64,000 bases of DNA from Pseudaminobacter soli (ex Li et al. 2025) (GTDB lineage Bacteria > Pseudomonadota > Alphaproteobacteria > Rhizobiales > Rhizobiaceae), in NCBI RefSeq assembly GCF_003012705.1, contig NZ_PXYL01000004.1, positions 477,817 through 541,816 on the forward strand, written 5' to 3'. The notes under the pieces were generated by a model that was given only the letters and a program-made list of their open reading frames with translations, was not told the DNA's origin and did no database searches. Position 1 is the stretch's first letter. Every line of letters begins with the position of its first letter. The position numbers and the translations under genes are program-made. Positions 19,722 to 29,550 of this stretch are shown piece by piece.

Positions 19722-20777
19722 ATGGCGACAGCCAACCACTATTACGACGTTCCCGCAAACGAGATCGATCGCTTGGCGGCGGTCAGATCGTTGATGCCCT
19801 CCCAGGTGCAATCCACGCCCGAACTGGACGCGCTGGCCACCCTGGCCAAGATGGTTTTCCAGACGCCCATGGCCGCGGTGACCATCGTCGACGAAGACTG
19901 GCAGCATATCGCGGCGAGTGCCGGGCTCGAGGTGGTGGCGTGCTCGCGCGAGCAGTCGATGTGCACGCAAGTGGTGCGGACCGGACATTGCTTCGTGGTC
20001 CCCGATCTTGCGGACGACGAAGTTTTCCGGAACCTGCCCTGCGTGGCAGGCGACCCGCCGGTGCGCTTTTATGCCGGAACGCCCATCGAGCTCGAACCGG
20101 GACTGACCGTCGGCGCGCTTTGCGTGCTGGATAGCGTGCCGAGGCAGTTGGACGCGGCGGAGCTTGAGACGCTTCGCAATTTCGGCATTGTCGCGGGAGG
20201 GCTCATGCGTCTCGAGCGCTCCAACGTCCTGCACGGTCTCGAGGAGACCGCGCTGAAGACCGCGGCGATGACCGATCCGCTGACCGGATTCTACAATCGC
20301 AAGGCGCTCACCACCATCGTGGATGGCGTCATCGACGCGGCGATCGCGGAAAACAAGGAAATCGGCGTCCTCTACATGGACCTCGACGGCTTCAAGAAGA
20401 TCAACGACCGATACGGCCATGCCGTCGGAGATGCGGTGCTGGTCGAGGCGGCGCGGCGTATCCGGTCGGTCATCCGCGCCGACGACACGCCGATCCGCAT
20501 CGGCGGCGACGAGTTCGGGCTGTTCCTGCATGCGCCCTCGGGCGTCCGCGTCCTGGAATCGGTGGCCGAGCGGCTTCTCCAGGTTTTCCGGGAGCCGTTC
20601 GAAATCGAAGGCCATACGATCCAGGCGCGCGCGAGCATCGGGGTTGCGGTCGCTCCCCGCGACGCCGCCTCACGCGAGGAACTGACGCGGAACGTGGACG
20701 CCGCCCTCTACGTGGCGAAGGCTCGCGGACGCGACCGCTACGTGTTCTTCGACAAGACGATGTCGAACGTCGCCTGA
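19722..20777 (+). CDS. GAF-GGDEF diguanylate cyclase
   Basis: Makes the second messenger cyclic di-GMP. The 351-residue cytosolic protein has an N-terminal GAF domain (about residues 30-165, with TPIELEPGLTVGALCVLD) and a C-terminal GGDEF domain (about 180-345). The active-site motif is intact (IRIGGDEFGLFL). An RxxD inhibitory site (RADD) lies five residues before it, so product feedback is likely. In rhizobia c-di-GMP often controls exopolysaccharide and motility; a link to the exo cluster is only inference. Confidence 0.92.
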   Translation: MATANHYYDVPANEIDRLAAVRSLMPSQVQSTPELDALATLAKMVFQTPMAAVTIVDEDWQHIAASAGLEVVACSREQSMCTQVVRTGHCFVVPDLADDEVFRNLPCVAGDPPVRFYAGTPIELEPGLTVGALCVLDSVPRQLDAAELETLRNFGIVAGGLMRLERSNVLHGLEETALKTAAMTDPLTGFYNRKALTTIVDGVIDAAIAENKEIGVLYMDLDGFKKINDRYGHAVGDAVLVEAARRIRSVIRADDTPIRIGGDEFGLFLHAPSGVRVLESVAERLLQVFREPFEIEGHTIQARASIGVAVAPRDAASREELTRNVDAALYVAKARGRDRYVFFDKTMSNVA

Positions 20778-20813
20778 GGGAGGCCAAGCGTAATCATTGG
20801 GCTTGGAAAACAT

Positions 20814-21821
20814 TCAATAAGTCGTGCGCCGCTCCTCGGACGGCGGGCGACCGAATTGCAGCCGGTAGCTCTGGGCGAAATAGGAGTGCGAGGTGAAGCC
20901 GGTGGCGATCGCCACGTCGAGGATGGGCATGTTGGTCTGCCGCAACAGCTCCCGCGCACGCTCCAGCCTGAGCCGCATGTAATAGCGGCCGGGCGTGACA
21001 TTGAGGTGGCGCAGGAACAGCCGCTCGACCTGGCGGACGGACAGCCCGGCCATCTTGGCCAGCTGCACCGCCGAGAACGGCTCGTCGAGATTGTCGGCCA
21101 TCAGCTCGACGATCTTGCGCAGCTTCTCGGACTTTCCGGTGAGGTCGCGCTCCGGCCCGACACGCTGGCGGTCGCCGGCCGAGCGGATGCGCTCGTGCTG
21201 GAACTGGTTCGCCACCGCATTGGCAAGGTTCGCGCCGAAATCGCCGCGCACGATTTCCAGCATGAGGTCGATCGACGTGGTGCCGCCGGCACTGGTGTAG
21301 CGCTTGCGGTCGATCTCGTAGACATTGCCGGTGCACTGGATTTCAGGGAAACGCTCGCTGAAGCCGGCGCGGTTTTCCCAATGGATCGTGCATCGATAGC
21401 CGTCCAGCTGCCCCGCCTCGGCAAGAATATACGAACCGACCGAAAGCCCGCCCAGAGCGCCGCCGCGCCTGCCCCAGCTGCGCAGCGCCGCAAGCACCTT
21501 CGACTTGCCGGGAAAGTCGAGATTGAGCGCCACGCAGACGAACAGGATGTCGGCCTGCGGCAGATCGGCGATGGAGTAGTCGACCTTCAGCGGCAATCCG
21601 TTGGAAGCGGCCACCGACTCGCCGTCAGGCGACACGGTGATCCAGCTGTAGAAGTCGTATCCGAGCAGCCGGTTGGCCGAGCGGCAGACGTCGATTGCCG
21701 CCACCAGCGAAAACATCGGAAACCTGTCGGCCAACAGGAAGGCAAATTGCTTTCCACCGCTCGCGCCATCGGGCATCAGCGATGGATCGCTCTTGGCACT
21801 TCGTGGCTGCGCGGGCGGCAT
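20814..21821 (-). CDS. GlxA-type AraC-family transcriptional regulator
   Basis: A 335-residue regulator. The N-terminal DJ-1/PfpI-like domain (about residues 25-190) is followed by two C-terminal AraC HTH motifs (about 230-325): FSAVQLAKMAGLSVRQVERLF and MPILDVAIATGFTSHSYFAQSYRLQFGRPP. Members include GbdR and CdhR, which control glycine-betaine or carnitine catabolism, but no such genes are adjacent. The gene starts 13 bases from the folD stop on the same strand, so it follows folD transcription. Confidence 0.88.
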   Translation of the reverse strand: MPPAQPRSAKSDPSLMPDGASGGKQFAFLLADRFPMFSLVAAIDVCRSANRLLGYDFYSWITVSPDGESVAASNGLPLKVDYSIADLPQADILFVCVALNLDFPGKSKVLAALRSWGRRGGALGGLSVGSYILAEAGQLDGYRCTIHWENRAGFSERFPEIQCTGNVYEIDRKRYTSAGGTTSIDLMLEIVRGDFGANLANAVANQFQHERIRSAGDRQRVGPERDLTGKSEKLRKIVELMADNLDEPFSAVQLAKMAGLSVRQVERLFLRHLNVTPGRYYMRLRLERARELLRQTNMPILDVAIATGFTSHSYFAQSYRLQFGRPPSEERRTTY

Positions 21822-21834
21822 ATGCGCCGTTCGC

Positions 21835-22734
21835 TCAGAAGGCCGGCGGTTCGACGCCGGCGGTGCGGCTCGCCGAAACCAGCGTGTTGGCCATGAGCAT
21901 GGCGATGGTCATCGGGCCGACGCCGCCGGGCACCGGCGTGATGGCGCCTGCGGCCTGCGAGGCGCCCGCGAAATCGACATCGCCCACCAGCCGCGACTTG
22001 CCGTCGCCCTTTTCCGGCGCCGGGATGCGATTGATGCCAACGTCGATGACCGTGGCGCCGGGCTTGACCCAGTCGCCCTTGATCATTTCCGGGCGGCCGA
22101 CGGCGGCCACCAGAATGTCGGCGGTGCGGGCGAGCGCCGGCAGATCCTTGGTGCGGCTGTGCGCGATGGTGACGGTGCAGTTGGCGGCAAGCAGCAGATT
22201 GGCCATCGGCTTGCCGACGATGTTGGAGCGGCCGACTACCACCGCGTTGAGGCCCGAAAGATCCTTGCCGCGCACGCGCTCGATGAGCAGCATGGAGCCG
22301 GCCGGCGTACAGGGCACGAAGGCGCTGTCGACCTCACCGGTGCCGAGCTTGCCGACATTGATGAAGCTGAAGCCGTCGACGTCCTTCTCGGGCGCGATGG
22401 CCTGGATGATCTTGCCGGAATCGATATGGTCGGGCAGCGGCAGCTGCACCAGTATCCCGTGGATGGTCTTGTCGGCGTTCAGCTCGCCGATGAGCTTGAG
22501 CAAATCCGCCTCGCTCGTTTCCGCCGGCAGCGTGTGCTGCACCGACAGGAAGCCGCATTCCTTGGCTTTCTTGCTCTTGGAGGAGACATAGACCTGGCTT
22601 GCCGGGTCTTCGCCGACGATGACCACAGCCAGGCCGGGCTGAACGCCATGCTTGCCGGTGAGTTCGGCCGTGAAACGCTTCACCGTCTCGACGACGTTTT
22701 CGGCTACGATCTTTCCATCAATGATTTCGGTCAT
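21835..22734 (-). CDS. folD: Bifunctional methylenetetrahydrofolate dehydrogenase/cyclohydrolase
   Basis: Interconverts 5,10-methylene-THF and 10-formyl-THF in one-carbon metabolism. The 299-residue protein has the [14 protein letters not shown] catalytic-Lys segment, [12 protein letters not shown], the NADP-binding [16 protein letters not shown] and the C-terminal signature [18 protein letters not shown]. The start is the only ATG in a good context. Confidence 0.96.
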   Translation of the reverse strand: MTEIIDGKIVAENVVETVKRFTAELTGKHGVQPGLAVVIVGEDPASQVYVSSKSKKAKECGFLSVQHTLPAETSEADLLKLIGELNADKTIHGILVQLPLPDHIDSGKIIQAIAPEKDVDGFSFINVGKLGTGEVDSAFVPCTPAGSMLLIERVRGKDLSGLNAVVVGRSNIVGKPMANLLLAANCTVTIAHSRTKDLPALARTADILVAAVGRPEMIKGDWVKPGATVIDVGINRIPAPEKGDGKSRLVGDVDFAGASQAAGAITPVPGGVGPMTIAMLMANTLVSASRTAGVEPPAF

Positions 22735-22850
22735 GTCTCTTCCCTGGCGTCATCACCTGCGGCCAAGGCATAGTCATGAAAAAAACGCGGCGCAATCCCG
22801 TCTTTACGCCGTCATATGCCGCTAACTCGCAACCGACCTATTTTTGCCCC

Positions 22851-23828
22851 TCAGAAATAACGGCGGCGGGTGCGTGATCGGGTCAGTTCTTCGACGGCCT
22901 CCCGGAAGTCCTGGAGGTTCGCGCGGATCTCATCGATCGAGCTGGCGGCGGAAATTTCTTCCGGATCGTGCGGGGGCTCGGCAGGGCTCCGCGATACAGC
23001 CGGTGCGGGAGCCGTCGGAGCGGATGCCCGCGGGGGATTGGCCGACACGGATGGATCTTCGGGCGACACCTGCCAGCACTCGACGTGAGACGCCGCGCGG
23101 GGCTGGTCGCTGCCTTCGGTCACGGCAGGCCCACGATTCCACTCAGCATCGGGGCGCCAGTCGCCGAACAACGGCTTGCGCCGCTTGCGGGCGCGGCGAC
23201 CACGGCGGTCGTCGGCGGCGTCGCGCTGGCCCTCATTGATGACGACGACGAAGGTATTGTCGCCGCGTTCCGGCGACTTGCTTTCAGCAAAAGCGCGCCG
23301 CCGGCCCGGACCGTCGACATTAACGCCGTCTCTGCCGAACAATGAGCGCACGTCCGAAAGCAGGCGCTGCTTGTCCCGTTCATTGAACTCCGGGGCTCGA
23401 CGGAATTGCTCTGCCACCTTGTTGAGCGCCGTACCTGAGGCCATGGCCACAGGTTTTTCTGCTGCGCCCGGCAAGGAGCGATCCGAAAGGTCGGGCTCAG
23501 ATGCGGTCCCGGCGAGCGACTTCTTCCTCGGGCGTCGCAGTAGAGAGGAGATTCGGCCGGCGATCCTGCCAAAGACGCTCACTCGTACCGAAGCGGGCGC
23601 GGGCACCGAGGGCTGCGGCATCGAGCTTGCTGCGATATTTTCGAAACTGTCCTGCCGAGGATCGACGTCCGACTGGCGGGGCGGTGTCGGATCGCCACGC
23701 GCATTGTCACCTGGCTTTGCCATCGCCAGCAGCGGGCCGGAACGCAATGCAACATCCCTGCCCTGCTCGTCGCGCGCATACGCGAGAAGCGAGCGCTTCC
23801 GGTCGTCGCGATTTTCAGGCTGAGACAT
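22851..23828 (-). CDS. Hypothetical protein, largely disordered
   Basis: A 325-residue protein I do not recognise. It is rich in Arg, Pro, Ser and Asp and has no clear transmembrane segment or enzyme motif. A short ordered stretch lies at about 130-165 (KVAEQFRRAPEFNERDKQRLLSDV). The C-terminal 30 residues (SSIDEIRANLQDFREAVEELTRSR) form a probable amphipathic helix ending in RRRYF. The long frame has normal third-position GC bias, which favours a real gene. Confidence 0.6.
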   Translation of the reverse strand: MSQPENRDDRKRSLLAYARDEQGRDVALRSGPLLAMAKPGDNARGDPTPPRQSDVDPRQDSFENIAASSMPQPSVPAPASVRVSVFGRIAGRISSLLRRPRKKSLAGTASEPDLSDRSLPGAAEKPVAMASGTALNKVAEQFRRAPEFNERDKQRLLSDVRSLFGRDGVNVDGPGRRRAFAESKSPERGDNTFVVVINEGQRDAADDRRGRRARKRRKPLFGDWRPDAEWNRGPAVTEGSDQPRAASHVECWQVSPEDPSVSANPPRASAPTAPAPAVSRSPAEPPHDPEEISAASSIDEIRANLQDFREAVEELTRSRTRRRYF

Positions 23829-23960
23829 GCAGGCAGCGAGCTTTCCGCAAAAGTGTGTTCGCAGGTGATCGGTTCGTTAAGCGAAGTTAAACACCCGCGG
23901 GAAACAAAGCGTTAATCGAGGCTGCGTCGGGCTGGCACAGCGATGCGTTTACTTGGCGTT

Positions 23961-25133
23961 TCATGCCGGCACCGCCTGTTTCGCATGGCCGAGCGCGGCA
24001 AGGCCGCGCCGGATCCGATCGTCGAGAACCGCACGCTGATATCGATGGAATGCAGACCCGTCGGTGTCGTGCAGCGCGCCGGCGGCCGCAAGTTGCAGCG
24101 CCATGGCGAAAGCTTCCGGGTCGTCGGTGACTGTGCAGTTTTCCGGCCGGTAGTCGATACTGCGCAAGGCGTCGGTCGTGGCGACCGAAGGCAAGCCGAG
24201 CTCAAAGGTTTCGATGGTCTTGATCTGCACGCCAGTTCCGGTGCGGCTGACCAGCGGGATGATTGACGCACCAAGCACGAAGGCATCAGCGTCCGGTACG
24301 TGGCCGACGAATTTCACGCCTGGATGGCTTGAGCCGATGCCGGCAGGCACGTGCCCGGCGATCCTGATGGAAAAATCGTTGGGCAGGTTCGGCACCACCT
24401 CGTTGAGAAACCATTCGAGGCCGATGCGGTTGGGTTGCCAGGTCCAGGTGCCGATCAGCGCGGCGTCATATTCGATTGCGCGCTCGCCCGGCGACGGCGC
24501 TTTGCGATGCACGACCAGCGGCAGCGCGAGCGACCTGTCGTCCGACGCGACGCCGAGGATCGCTCGATCTTCCTCGGCAAGCGTGAAAACGAAACGCGCC
24601 TTGCGGCAAAGCCGCGCCTCGAGCGCCTTCAACAGTCGCGCTTCCCTCCGATAGAGGTAGCGCTGGAAGTTGCCGCCGGCTGCGCGCGCATTTTCCTGGG
24701 CCGAGGCGTGCTCCACATTGTGGTCGATGAAGATGCAGGGGCGGTCGTCGAACAGACCGTCGAATGCGCCGGCGAATTGCACCGAATTCAGGATGTAGGC
24801 ATCGAAGGGCCCGGCATCCGCGATAGCCCGACGGACGGTATCGGGCGAAACCACGCGCAACTTGACCGACGAGTATGTCAGCCCGCTGAACATCGCCTTT
24901 ACCAGCCACGCCACCTTGCGAAAGCTAGATGCGCCCTCGGTGCGAACATCGACCTCGCCGAGCACGATGGTGTTTTCCGGATCGTCGGGCGGCTGGCCCG
25001 GCCAGGCGAAGCCGAGCACCGTGACACGCACGCCGGCGCGGCGCAAAGCGTCAATGATCGTGGCGTTGGCAATCTCGTAGCCAGATCCCAGTGTGCCATC
25101 AGGCACGATCGACGTTGCAAACAGCAGATGCAT
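23961..25133 (-). CDS. Glycosyltransferase (GT4-like, GT-B fold)
   Basis: A 390-residue GT-B type enzyme. The N-terminal acceptor half starts MHLLFATSIVPDGTLGSGYE. The donor half contains YDAALIGTWTWQPNRIGLEWFLNEVVP, a GHVPDADAFV segment and SRTGTGVQIKTIETFELGLPSVAT, the usual nucleotide-sugar binding block. It is a single gene between unrelated neighbours and 7.7 kb from the exo cluster, so its polysaccharide is unknown. Confidence 0.8.
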   Translation of the reverse strand: MHLLFATSIVPDGTLGSGYEIANATIIDALRRAGVRVTVLGFAWPGQPPDDPENTIVLGEVDVRTEGASSFRKVAWLVKAMFSGLTYSSVKLRVVSPDTVRRAIADAGPFDAYILNSVQFAGAFDGLFDDRPCIFIDHNVEHASAQENARAAGGNFQRYLYRREARLLKALEARLCRKARFVFTLAEEDRAILGVASDDRSLALPLVVHRKAPSPGERAIEYDAALIGTWTWQPNRIGLEWFLNEVVPNLPNDFSIRIAGHVPAGIGSSHPGVKFVGHVPDADAFVLGASIIPLVSRTGTGVQIKTIETFELGLPSVATTDALRSIDYRPENCTVTDDPEAFAMALQLAAAGALHDTDGSAFHRYQRAVLDDRIRRGLAALGHAKQAVPA

Positions 25134-25323
25134 CCGACACCTCTATCAGGCCCCGGATAGCAGAACGTGGTGAAGCGTTGATTAAACAATCGCCCGGCGA
25201 ATCCGGTGCTTCCGATGAGGAAGAAAGATCGATGATGGCGGGACGCCTTCGCCGCGTTGTCCGCTTGCCAAGGGGCGCCAGGCACCGCATCCTGCCGCCA
25301 AAGCTCGAAGCAGAGGACCAGTC

Positions 25324-26451
25324 ATGAGCGCCGGCAAGCCGTCTCTTCCCACCAGGCGCGAGTTGCTCGTCGGCGGGCTCGGCATGGCCGTACTGCCGCT
25401 GCTTGGCGGCACGGACAGAGCACGCGCCGGGACGCCCAAAATCGATGCCACCTTCGTCTTCACCAACGATGTGCACGCCTGCCGTATGGCAAGTGGTCTG
25501 AGCCCCAATTGCGAGCAGGAAGGCAAGACCGACGCAAACCTGTTGCGGCACATCGCGGCGCTCAATCGCCTGCCTGGTCGCAAATGGCCTGCGAAGGTCG
25601 GCGGCAAGCCAAGCGGACTTGCCGGCACGGGGCGCAAGATCGCAACGCCGCTCGGCGTGATCGTAGGCGGAGACATGACCGATGACGGCGGCGGCCAGGT
25701 GACGGCACCGAGCGAGGGCACGCAGCTTTTGCAGTTCAGCCATCGCTACCAGCAGGGCATGGGCCCCGACCGTGTGCATTTTCCGGTCTATGCCGGGCTC
25801 GGCAACCACGACCTCGACCAGGACGGACCGCCGCAGCATGTCGACTGGTATCGCCGCGAAATGCGCGACTACATCCAGATCAACCATCGCCCGAGCGTAA
25901 TCTTCAAGCCACCGGTGCCGGCGACGAATTACGATCTGGATTCCGACAACTATTCGTGGGACTGGGGCGGGCTGCACCTCGTCCAGACGCACCGCTTCGC
26001 GGGCGACACGGCCAAGGGTGCTGTCAGTAGCCTGCCATGGCTGAAGAACGATCTGGCCACCTATGCCGGCGACGGGCGACCAGTTATCCTTTTTCAGCAT
26101 TATGGCTGGGATCCGTTCTCGATCGAAAAGTGGGATCCGGCTGCACAGCGTTTCGACGATGACGGCCCGGGCCAGCCGCACTGGTGGAGCGAGGCGGACC
26201 GGCAGGCACTGCTCGCGGTGCTTTCGGGCTACAATGTCATCGGCGTCTTTCACGGCCATCAGCACGAGACGGCCATGATCTACCATCGCGACGGGCTCGA
26301 CATATTCAAGCCGAAAGCAGCCTTCATGGGCGGTTTCGGGCTTGTTCACGTGACCGATCGCTACATGGATGTCGTGCTGGGCCAAGCCGTTGGCAACGAG
26401 GGCGAGGTGATGTTCACCGACGCCTTCAGCAAGCCGCTAAAGGCCGGCTGA
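25324..26451 (+). CDS. Tat-exported calcineurin-like phosphoesterase
   Basis: A 375-residue metallophosphoesterase predicted to be exported. The N-terminus has a twin-arginine-like signal (TRRELLVGGLGMAVLPLLGG) and a likely cleavage near ARAG. Metal-binding motifs are TNDVHA, VGGDMTDDG, GLGNHDLD and GVFHGHQHE, with an additional FQHYGWDPF. The substrate, which could be a phosphodiester or phospholipid, cannot be told from sequence. Confidence 0.85.
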   Translation: MSAGKPSLPTRRELLVGGLGMAVLPLLGGTDRARAGTPKIDATFVFTNDVHACRMASGLSPNCEQEGKTDANLLRHIAALNRLPGRKWPAKVGGKPSGLAGTGRKIATPLGVIVGGDMTDDGGGQVTAPSEGTQLLQFSHRYQQGMGPDRVHFPVYAGLGNHDLDQDGPPQHVDWYRREMRDYIQINHRPSVIFKPPVPATNYDLDSDNYSWDWGGLHLVQTHRFAGDTAKGAVSSLPWLKNDLATYAGDGRPVILFQHYGWDPFSIEKWDPAAQRFDDDGPGQPHWWSEADRQALLAVLSGYNVIGVFHGHQHETAMIYHRDGLDIFKPKAAFMGGFGLVHVTDRYMDVVLGQAVGNEGEVMFTDAFSKPLKAG

Positions 26452-26509
26452 GGCCCTTTTCCCTCACAGCAAGACCCTCTAATGAGGGAAAACTTTTCAG
26501 GAGGAATGA

Positions 26510-27322
26510 ATGACCGTGAAAGTTGTGCTCGTCGGTTGCGGCAACATGGGACATGCGATGTTGGCCGGTTGGCTGAAGTCGGGGCAGCTGATCCCGTCGG
26601 AGACTTTCGTGGCGGAGCCCAATACCGAGTTGCGCGCACGGGCGGAGAAGCTTGGCGTAACGACCGGCGCCAGCGCCGCTGACCTCCCCGCTGGCACGCC
26701 CGAACTGGTGGTTCTGGCGGTGAAGCCGCAGGTCATCCGAGACGTCACGGCCGGCTACAAGCACCTCGGCAACGGCCAGACCAGCTTCGTGAGCGTGGCT
26801 GCTGGCACGCCCATCGCCACCTTCGAGGAAGTGCTCGGGGACAAAACCCCGATCATCCGCGTGATGCCCAACACGCCGGCTGCCATCGGCAAGGGCATGA
26901 TGGTGGTCTACGCCAATGCTCATGTCCGGCCCGAAACCAAAAAATTCGTCGACGAGCTTCTCGCCGCCAGCGGCGCGGTGGCGACTGTCGACGACGAGAA
27001 GCTGATGGACGCGGTGACGGCGGTTTCCGGCTCGGGCCCGGCCTACATCTTCCATTTCATCGAGGCCTTGACAGCCGCGGCCGAGCACGCCGGCCTGCCG
27101 ACTGAGACGGCAAAACTTCTTGCCATGCAGACGGTCTATGGCGCGGCCAGCCTTGCCGCCGAGAGCGGCGAGGAGCCGGGCCTGCTACGCCAGCAGGTGA
27201 CCAGCCCCAACGGCACCACCGCGGCCGCACTCAACGTCCTGATGGGCGATGACCGGCTGAAGACGCTGCTGACGGAAGCCGTAGAAGCGGCCCGCCTGCG
27301 CTCGATCGAGCTGGGGAAGTGA
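26510..27322 (+). CDS. proC: Pyrroline-5-carboxylate reductase
   Basis: Last step of proline synthesis, reducing P5C with NAD(P)H. The 270-residue protein has the Rossmann start VLVGCGNMGHAMLAGWL, LAVKPQ, RVMPNTPAAIGKGM and the C-terminal signature AVSGSGPAYIFHFIEAL ... QVTSPNGTTAAAL. AGGAGG lies 6 bases before the ATG. Confidence 0.96.
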   Translation: MTVKVVLVGCGNMGHAMLAGWLKSGQLIPSETFVAEPNTELRARAEKLGVTTGASAADLPAGTPELVVLAVKPQVIRDVTAGYKHLGNGQTSFVSVAAGTPIATFEEVLGDKTPIIRVMPNTPAAIGKGMMVVYANAHVRPETKKFVDELLAASGAVATVDDEKLMDAVTAVSGSGPAYIFHFIEALTAAAEHAGLPTETAKLLAMQTVYGAASLAAESGEEPGLLRQQVTSPNGTTAAALNVLMGDDRLKTLLTEAVEAARLRSIELGK

Positions 27323-27329
27323 CGCGGCC

Positions 27330-27722
27330 CTAACCGAGGTCAGTGTGGGAAAAGTCGTTGCCCTTATAGAGCAGCGAAATCCCCCTGGACTTCGCACATG
27401 CGTATGAAAGACAGTCGGCAAGGTTGAGTTGCGCGGGATGGCCGCGCCCCTTGCCGTAGTCAGAGAAGGCCTGGATTGCGATCCCAGCTTCGACATCGGC
27501 TATTGGCGCAATCTCGATCTCTGCTTCCTGCAGGAAAGCCTCAATCGCCACACCAACCGCCACCGGCTCAATGGCAAGCAATGTGGACAGCCGCATTGCT
27601 GCCTCCAGAATGACCAACGCAGAGGTTACTTTTCCTGATGCTTGTTCAAGCCGATTGCTCCAACGCGTCGCGTCCACTTCCCCGGCCAGGATCGCAACGA
27701 TGACGGAGGTATCGACGAACAT
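27330..27722 (-). CDS. vapC: VapC-type PIN-domain toxin
   Basis: A 130-residue PIN-domain ribonuclease. The N-terminal MFVDTSVIVAILAGE holds the first catalytic Asp, and LNLADCLSYACAKSRGISLLYKGNDF holds the later acidic residues. I chose the ATG at 27722, whose A is shared with the antitoxin stop (TGATG); an upstream ATG adds only MGSFL. It likely cleaves tRNA or rRNA when freed from VapB. Confidence 0.9.
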   Translation of the reverse strand: MFVDTSVIVAILAGEVDATRWSNRLEQASGKVTSALVILEAAMRLSTLLAIEPVAVGVAIEAFLQEAEIEIAPIADVEAGIAIQAFSDYGKGRGHPAQLNLADCLSYACAKSRGISLLYKGNDFSHTDLG

Positions 27723-27964
27723 CAGGAATGACCCCACATTTCGTCGATTTCTTCCTTGCTCATGCTGCGGCCGCCCTGGCCTGCTTTCGCCTTGAGCTCC
27801 TCAGCGATATGCGCAAGCCGATCGGGCAGAGGCGTACGGTCGCTCTCGCGCCGGAGCTCGGCCTCAAGCGCCTCGATAACCGCTTCCGTCATTGAGACCT
27901 TGCGCTTTTCCGCCAGTTTGCGTGCCAGCTCATGGGCTCGCGGGTCTCTGATCTGCAGATTCAT
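27722..27964 (-). CDS. vapB: VapB-type antitoxin
   Basis: An 80-residue antitoxin. MNLQIRDPRAHELARKLAEKRKVSMTEAVIEALEAEL matches the ribbon-helix-helix PSK/VapB-type N-terminus, and the acidic C-terminus (SKEEIDEMWGH) would bind the toxin. It comes first in the coupled pair, and the operon promoter should lie in 27965-28044. Confidence 0.88.
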   Translation of the reverse strand: MNLQIRDPRAHELARKLAEKRKVSMTEAVIEALEAELRRESDRTPLPDRLAHIAEELKAKAGQGGRSMSKEEIDEMWGHS

Positions 27965-28044
27965 GGCCTACACCTCAAACGCGCCGTCAATACAATATAG
28001 CGCGTCTGTCATGACATTGCCATGGCGCGAGGTTTGGGCTCCGG

Positions 28045-29379
28045 TTATTCTCCTGCCGCCAGTTCCTTGACGCCATAAAGCATCTCGTCCTGCCTGCGGC
28101 GCAGGTCGAAGAGGCGCGTGGTGGAGTCGGGCGCGGCGTTTTCGGTGGTGAGCAGTTCGCCCTTCTTGACCGGCTTCAGCACCTTGCCGCCTTCGAGCAG
28201 GCCGACGGGAACCGCACGGCTGGCGCGGGCTTCCTCCACCGTCATGGTCCAGGAGCGGTAGCAGGTTTCGCCGATGGCGTCGAAGGTCTCGCCGGTTGCG
28301 AGATCGCGCTTGGCAACCGCACAGACCTCGGCCACCGGGCGCGGCAGCGGCACCATATCGGGCCGGCCGTAGAGCATGATGCGCGCGGCGGTCAGCGGCA
28401 CTTCCAGCGACGTCAGGTGGTAGGGCCGGAAGAAGGCATAGTAGGGCCCGTGGCCGATGTGCAGATCGTCCATGCGCTCGATGATGCGCGGGTGCGTTGC
28501 TTCGACCACCACGAAGACGCCCGGCGCCACGCCCTTGCCGATGGTGTAGTCCACCACGCCCTTACGGCTCAGGACGCCACCGGCCTCCTGCGGGATCAGC
28601 ACTTTCGCTAGATTGTCGCGGTCGACTTTGGGACCGTGCATCCCCGGCCTGTCGGGCACGAGGCCGGTGGCATTGGCGATTGCAGCCATCTCGACCATGG
28701 TTTTTGAGCCGTCGATGAACTCCACCAGCATGCGCGGGTTCATGTTCCGGCGTTCCGCCTCCTCGCGGTAGTCGTCCGGCACGGCATCGTGGTTGAGCGG
28801 ATTGTTCTTGCCCTTGCCGGCCGAGACGATGGTGTAGCCGAGCGCGGTGGCGAACTCGATGAGTTCCATGCAGCTTGACGGCTCATCGCCCGCGCCGACC
28901 GAATAGACGACCCCGAGCTTGTCCGCCTGCTTCTTCAGATAGGCGCCGATGGTGACGTCGGCCTCGACATTCATCATGACGAGGTGCTTGCCGTGCTCCA
29001 TGGCCATCAGGTCGAAATCGGCGGCGACGCCCGGCTTGCCGGTGGCGTCGATGACCACGTCGATCAGCGGGTTGGTGACCAGCATCTCGTTGGAGGTGAT
29101 GGCGATCTTACCAGCCTCGATTGCCTCGGTGACCTTGGAGGGGGTGTCCGCCTCGCGCGCCTTGGCGTCGTCGCCATAAGCGATCTCGATGGCTGCATGC
29201 GCCGTGTGCGGGCGGCGCGTGGAAATGGCGCAGACTTCAACGCCCTTCATCAGCATCGTCTGGGTGACCAGATCGGTGCCCATCTCGCCGGAGCCGATGA
29301 CGCCGATGCGCACCGGACGCCCCTCCTCTGCACGTTTGGCGAGATCACGGGCAAGCCCGGTGAGGGCAACATTGGTCAT
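28045..29379 (-). CDS. COG4091 dehydrogenase-like protein with C-terminal SAF domain
   Basis: A 444-residue protein with an N-terminal homoserine-dehydrogenase-like Rossmann domain (GVIGSGEMGTDLV at about residues 26-38) and a C-terminal SAF domain (about 345-430, RDLATGETFD ... KKGELLTTENA). The family is often labelled predicted homoserine dehydrogenase but includes sugar-acid oxidoisomerases acting on D-apionate-like substrates. No sugar-acid genes flank it, so the substrate is open. Confidence 0.8.
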   Translation of the reverse strand: MTNVALTGLARDLAKRAEEGRPVRIGVIGSGEMGTDLVTQTMLMKGVEVCAISTRRPHTAHAAIEIAYGDDAKAREADTPSKVTEAIEAGKIAITSNEMLVTNPLIDVVIDATGKPGVAADFDLMAMEHGKHLVMMNVEADVTIGAYLKKQADKLGVVYSVGAGDEPSSCMELIEFATALGYTIVSAGKGKNNPLNHDAVPDDYREEAERRNMNPRMLVEFIDGSKTMVEMAAIANATGLVPDRPGMHGPKVDRDNLAKVLIPQEAGGVLSRKGVVDYTIGKGVAPGVFVVVEATHPRIIERMDDLHIGHGPYYAFFRPYHLTSLEVPLTAARIMLYGRPDMVPLPRPVAEVCAVAKRDLATGETFDAIGETCYRSWTMTVEEARASRAVPVGLLEGGKVLKPVKKGELLTTENAAPDSTTRLFDLRRRQDEMLYGVKELAAGE

Positions 29380-29550
29380 GGCAGGTCCGATGCTTGTCTT
29401 GGGAAAAGCGTTCTAATGCGCGACCGTCTTGCCAAGGAAACGCCCGCGCGTCCAGTCACACAATAGCACAATCGGCCGGCAAGGTCGTCGCAGGAGATGT
29501 GCCTGCGTGTGGTCTATGCCCGCGAGCCCAAGGTCGCCCGTGCTTTCGGT

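Noticed and set aside
19047..20615. 522-residue minus-strand frame over the cyclase gene and repeats
   Set aside because: It overlaps an intact GGDEF gene and continues through repeats; Arg/Pro/Ser-rich with no domain.
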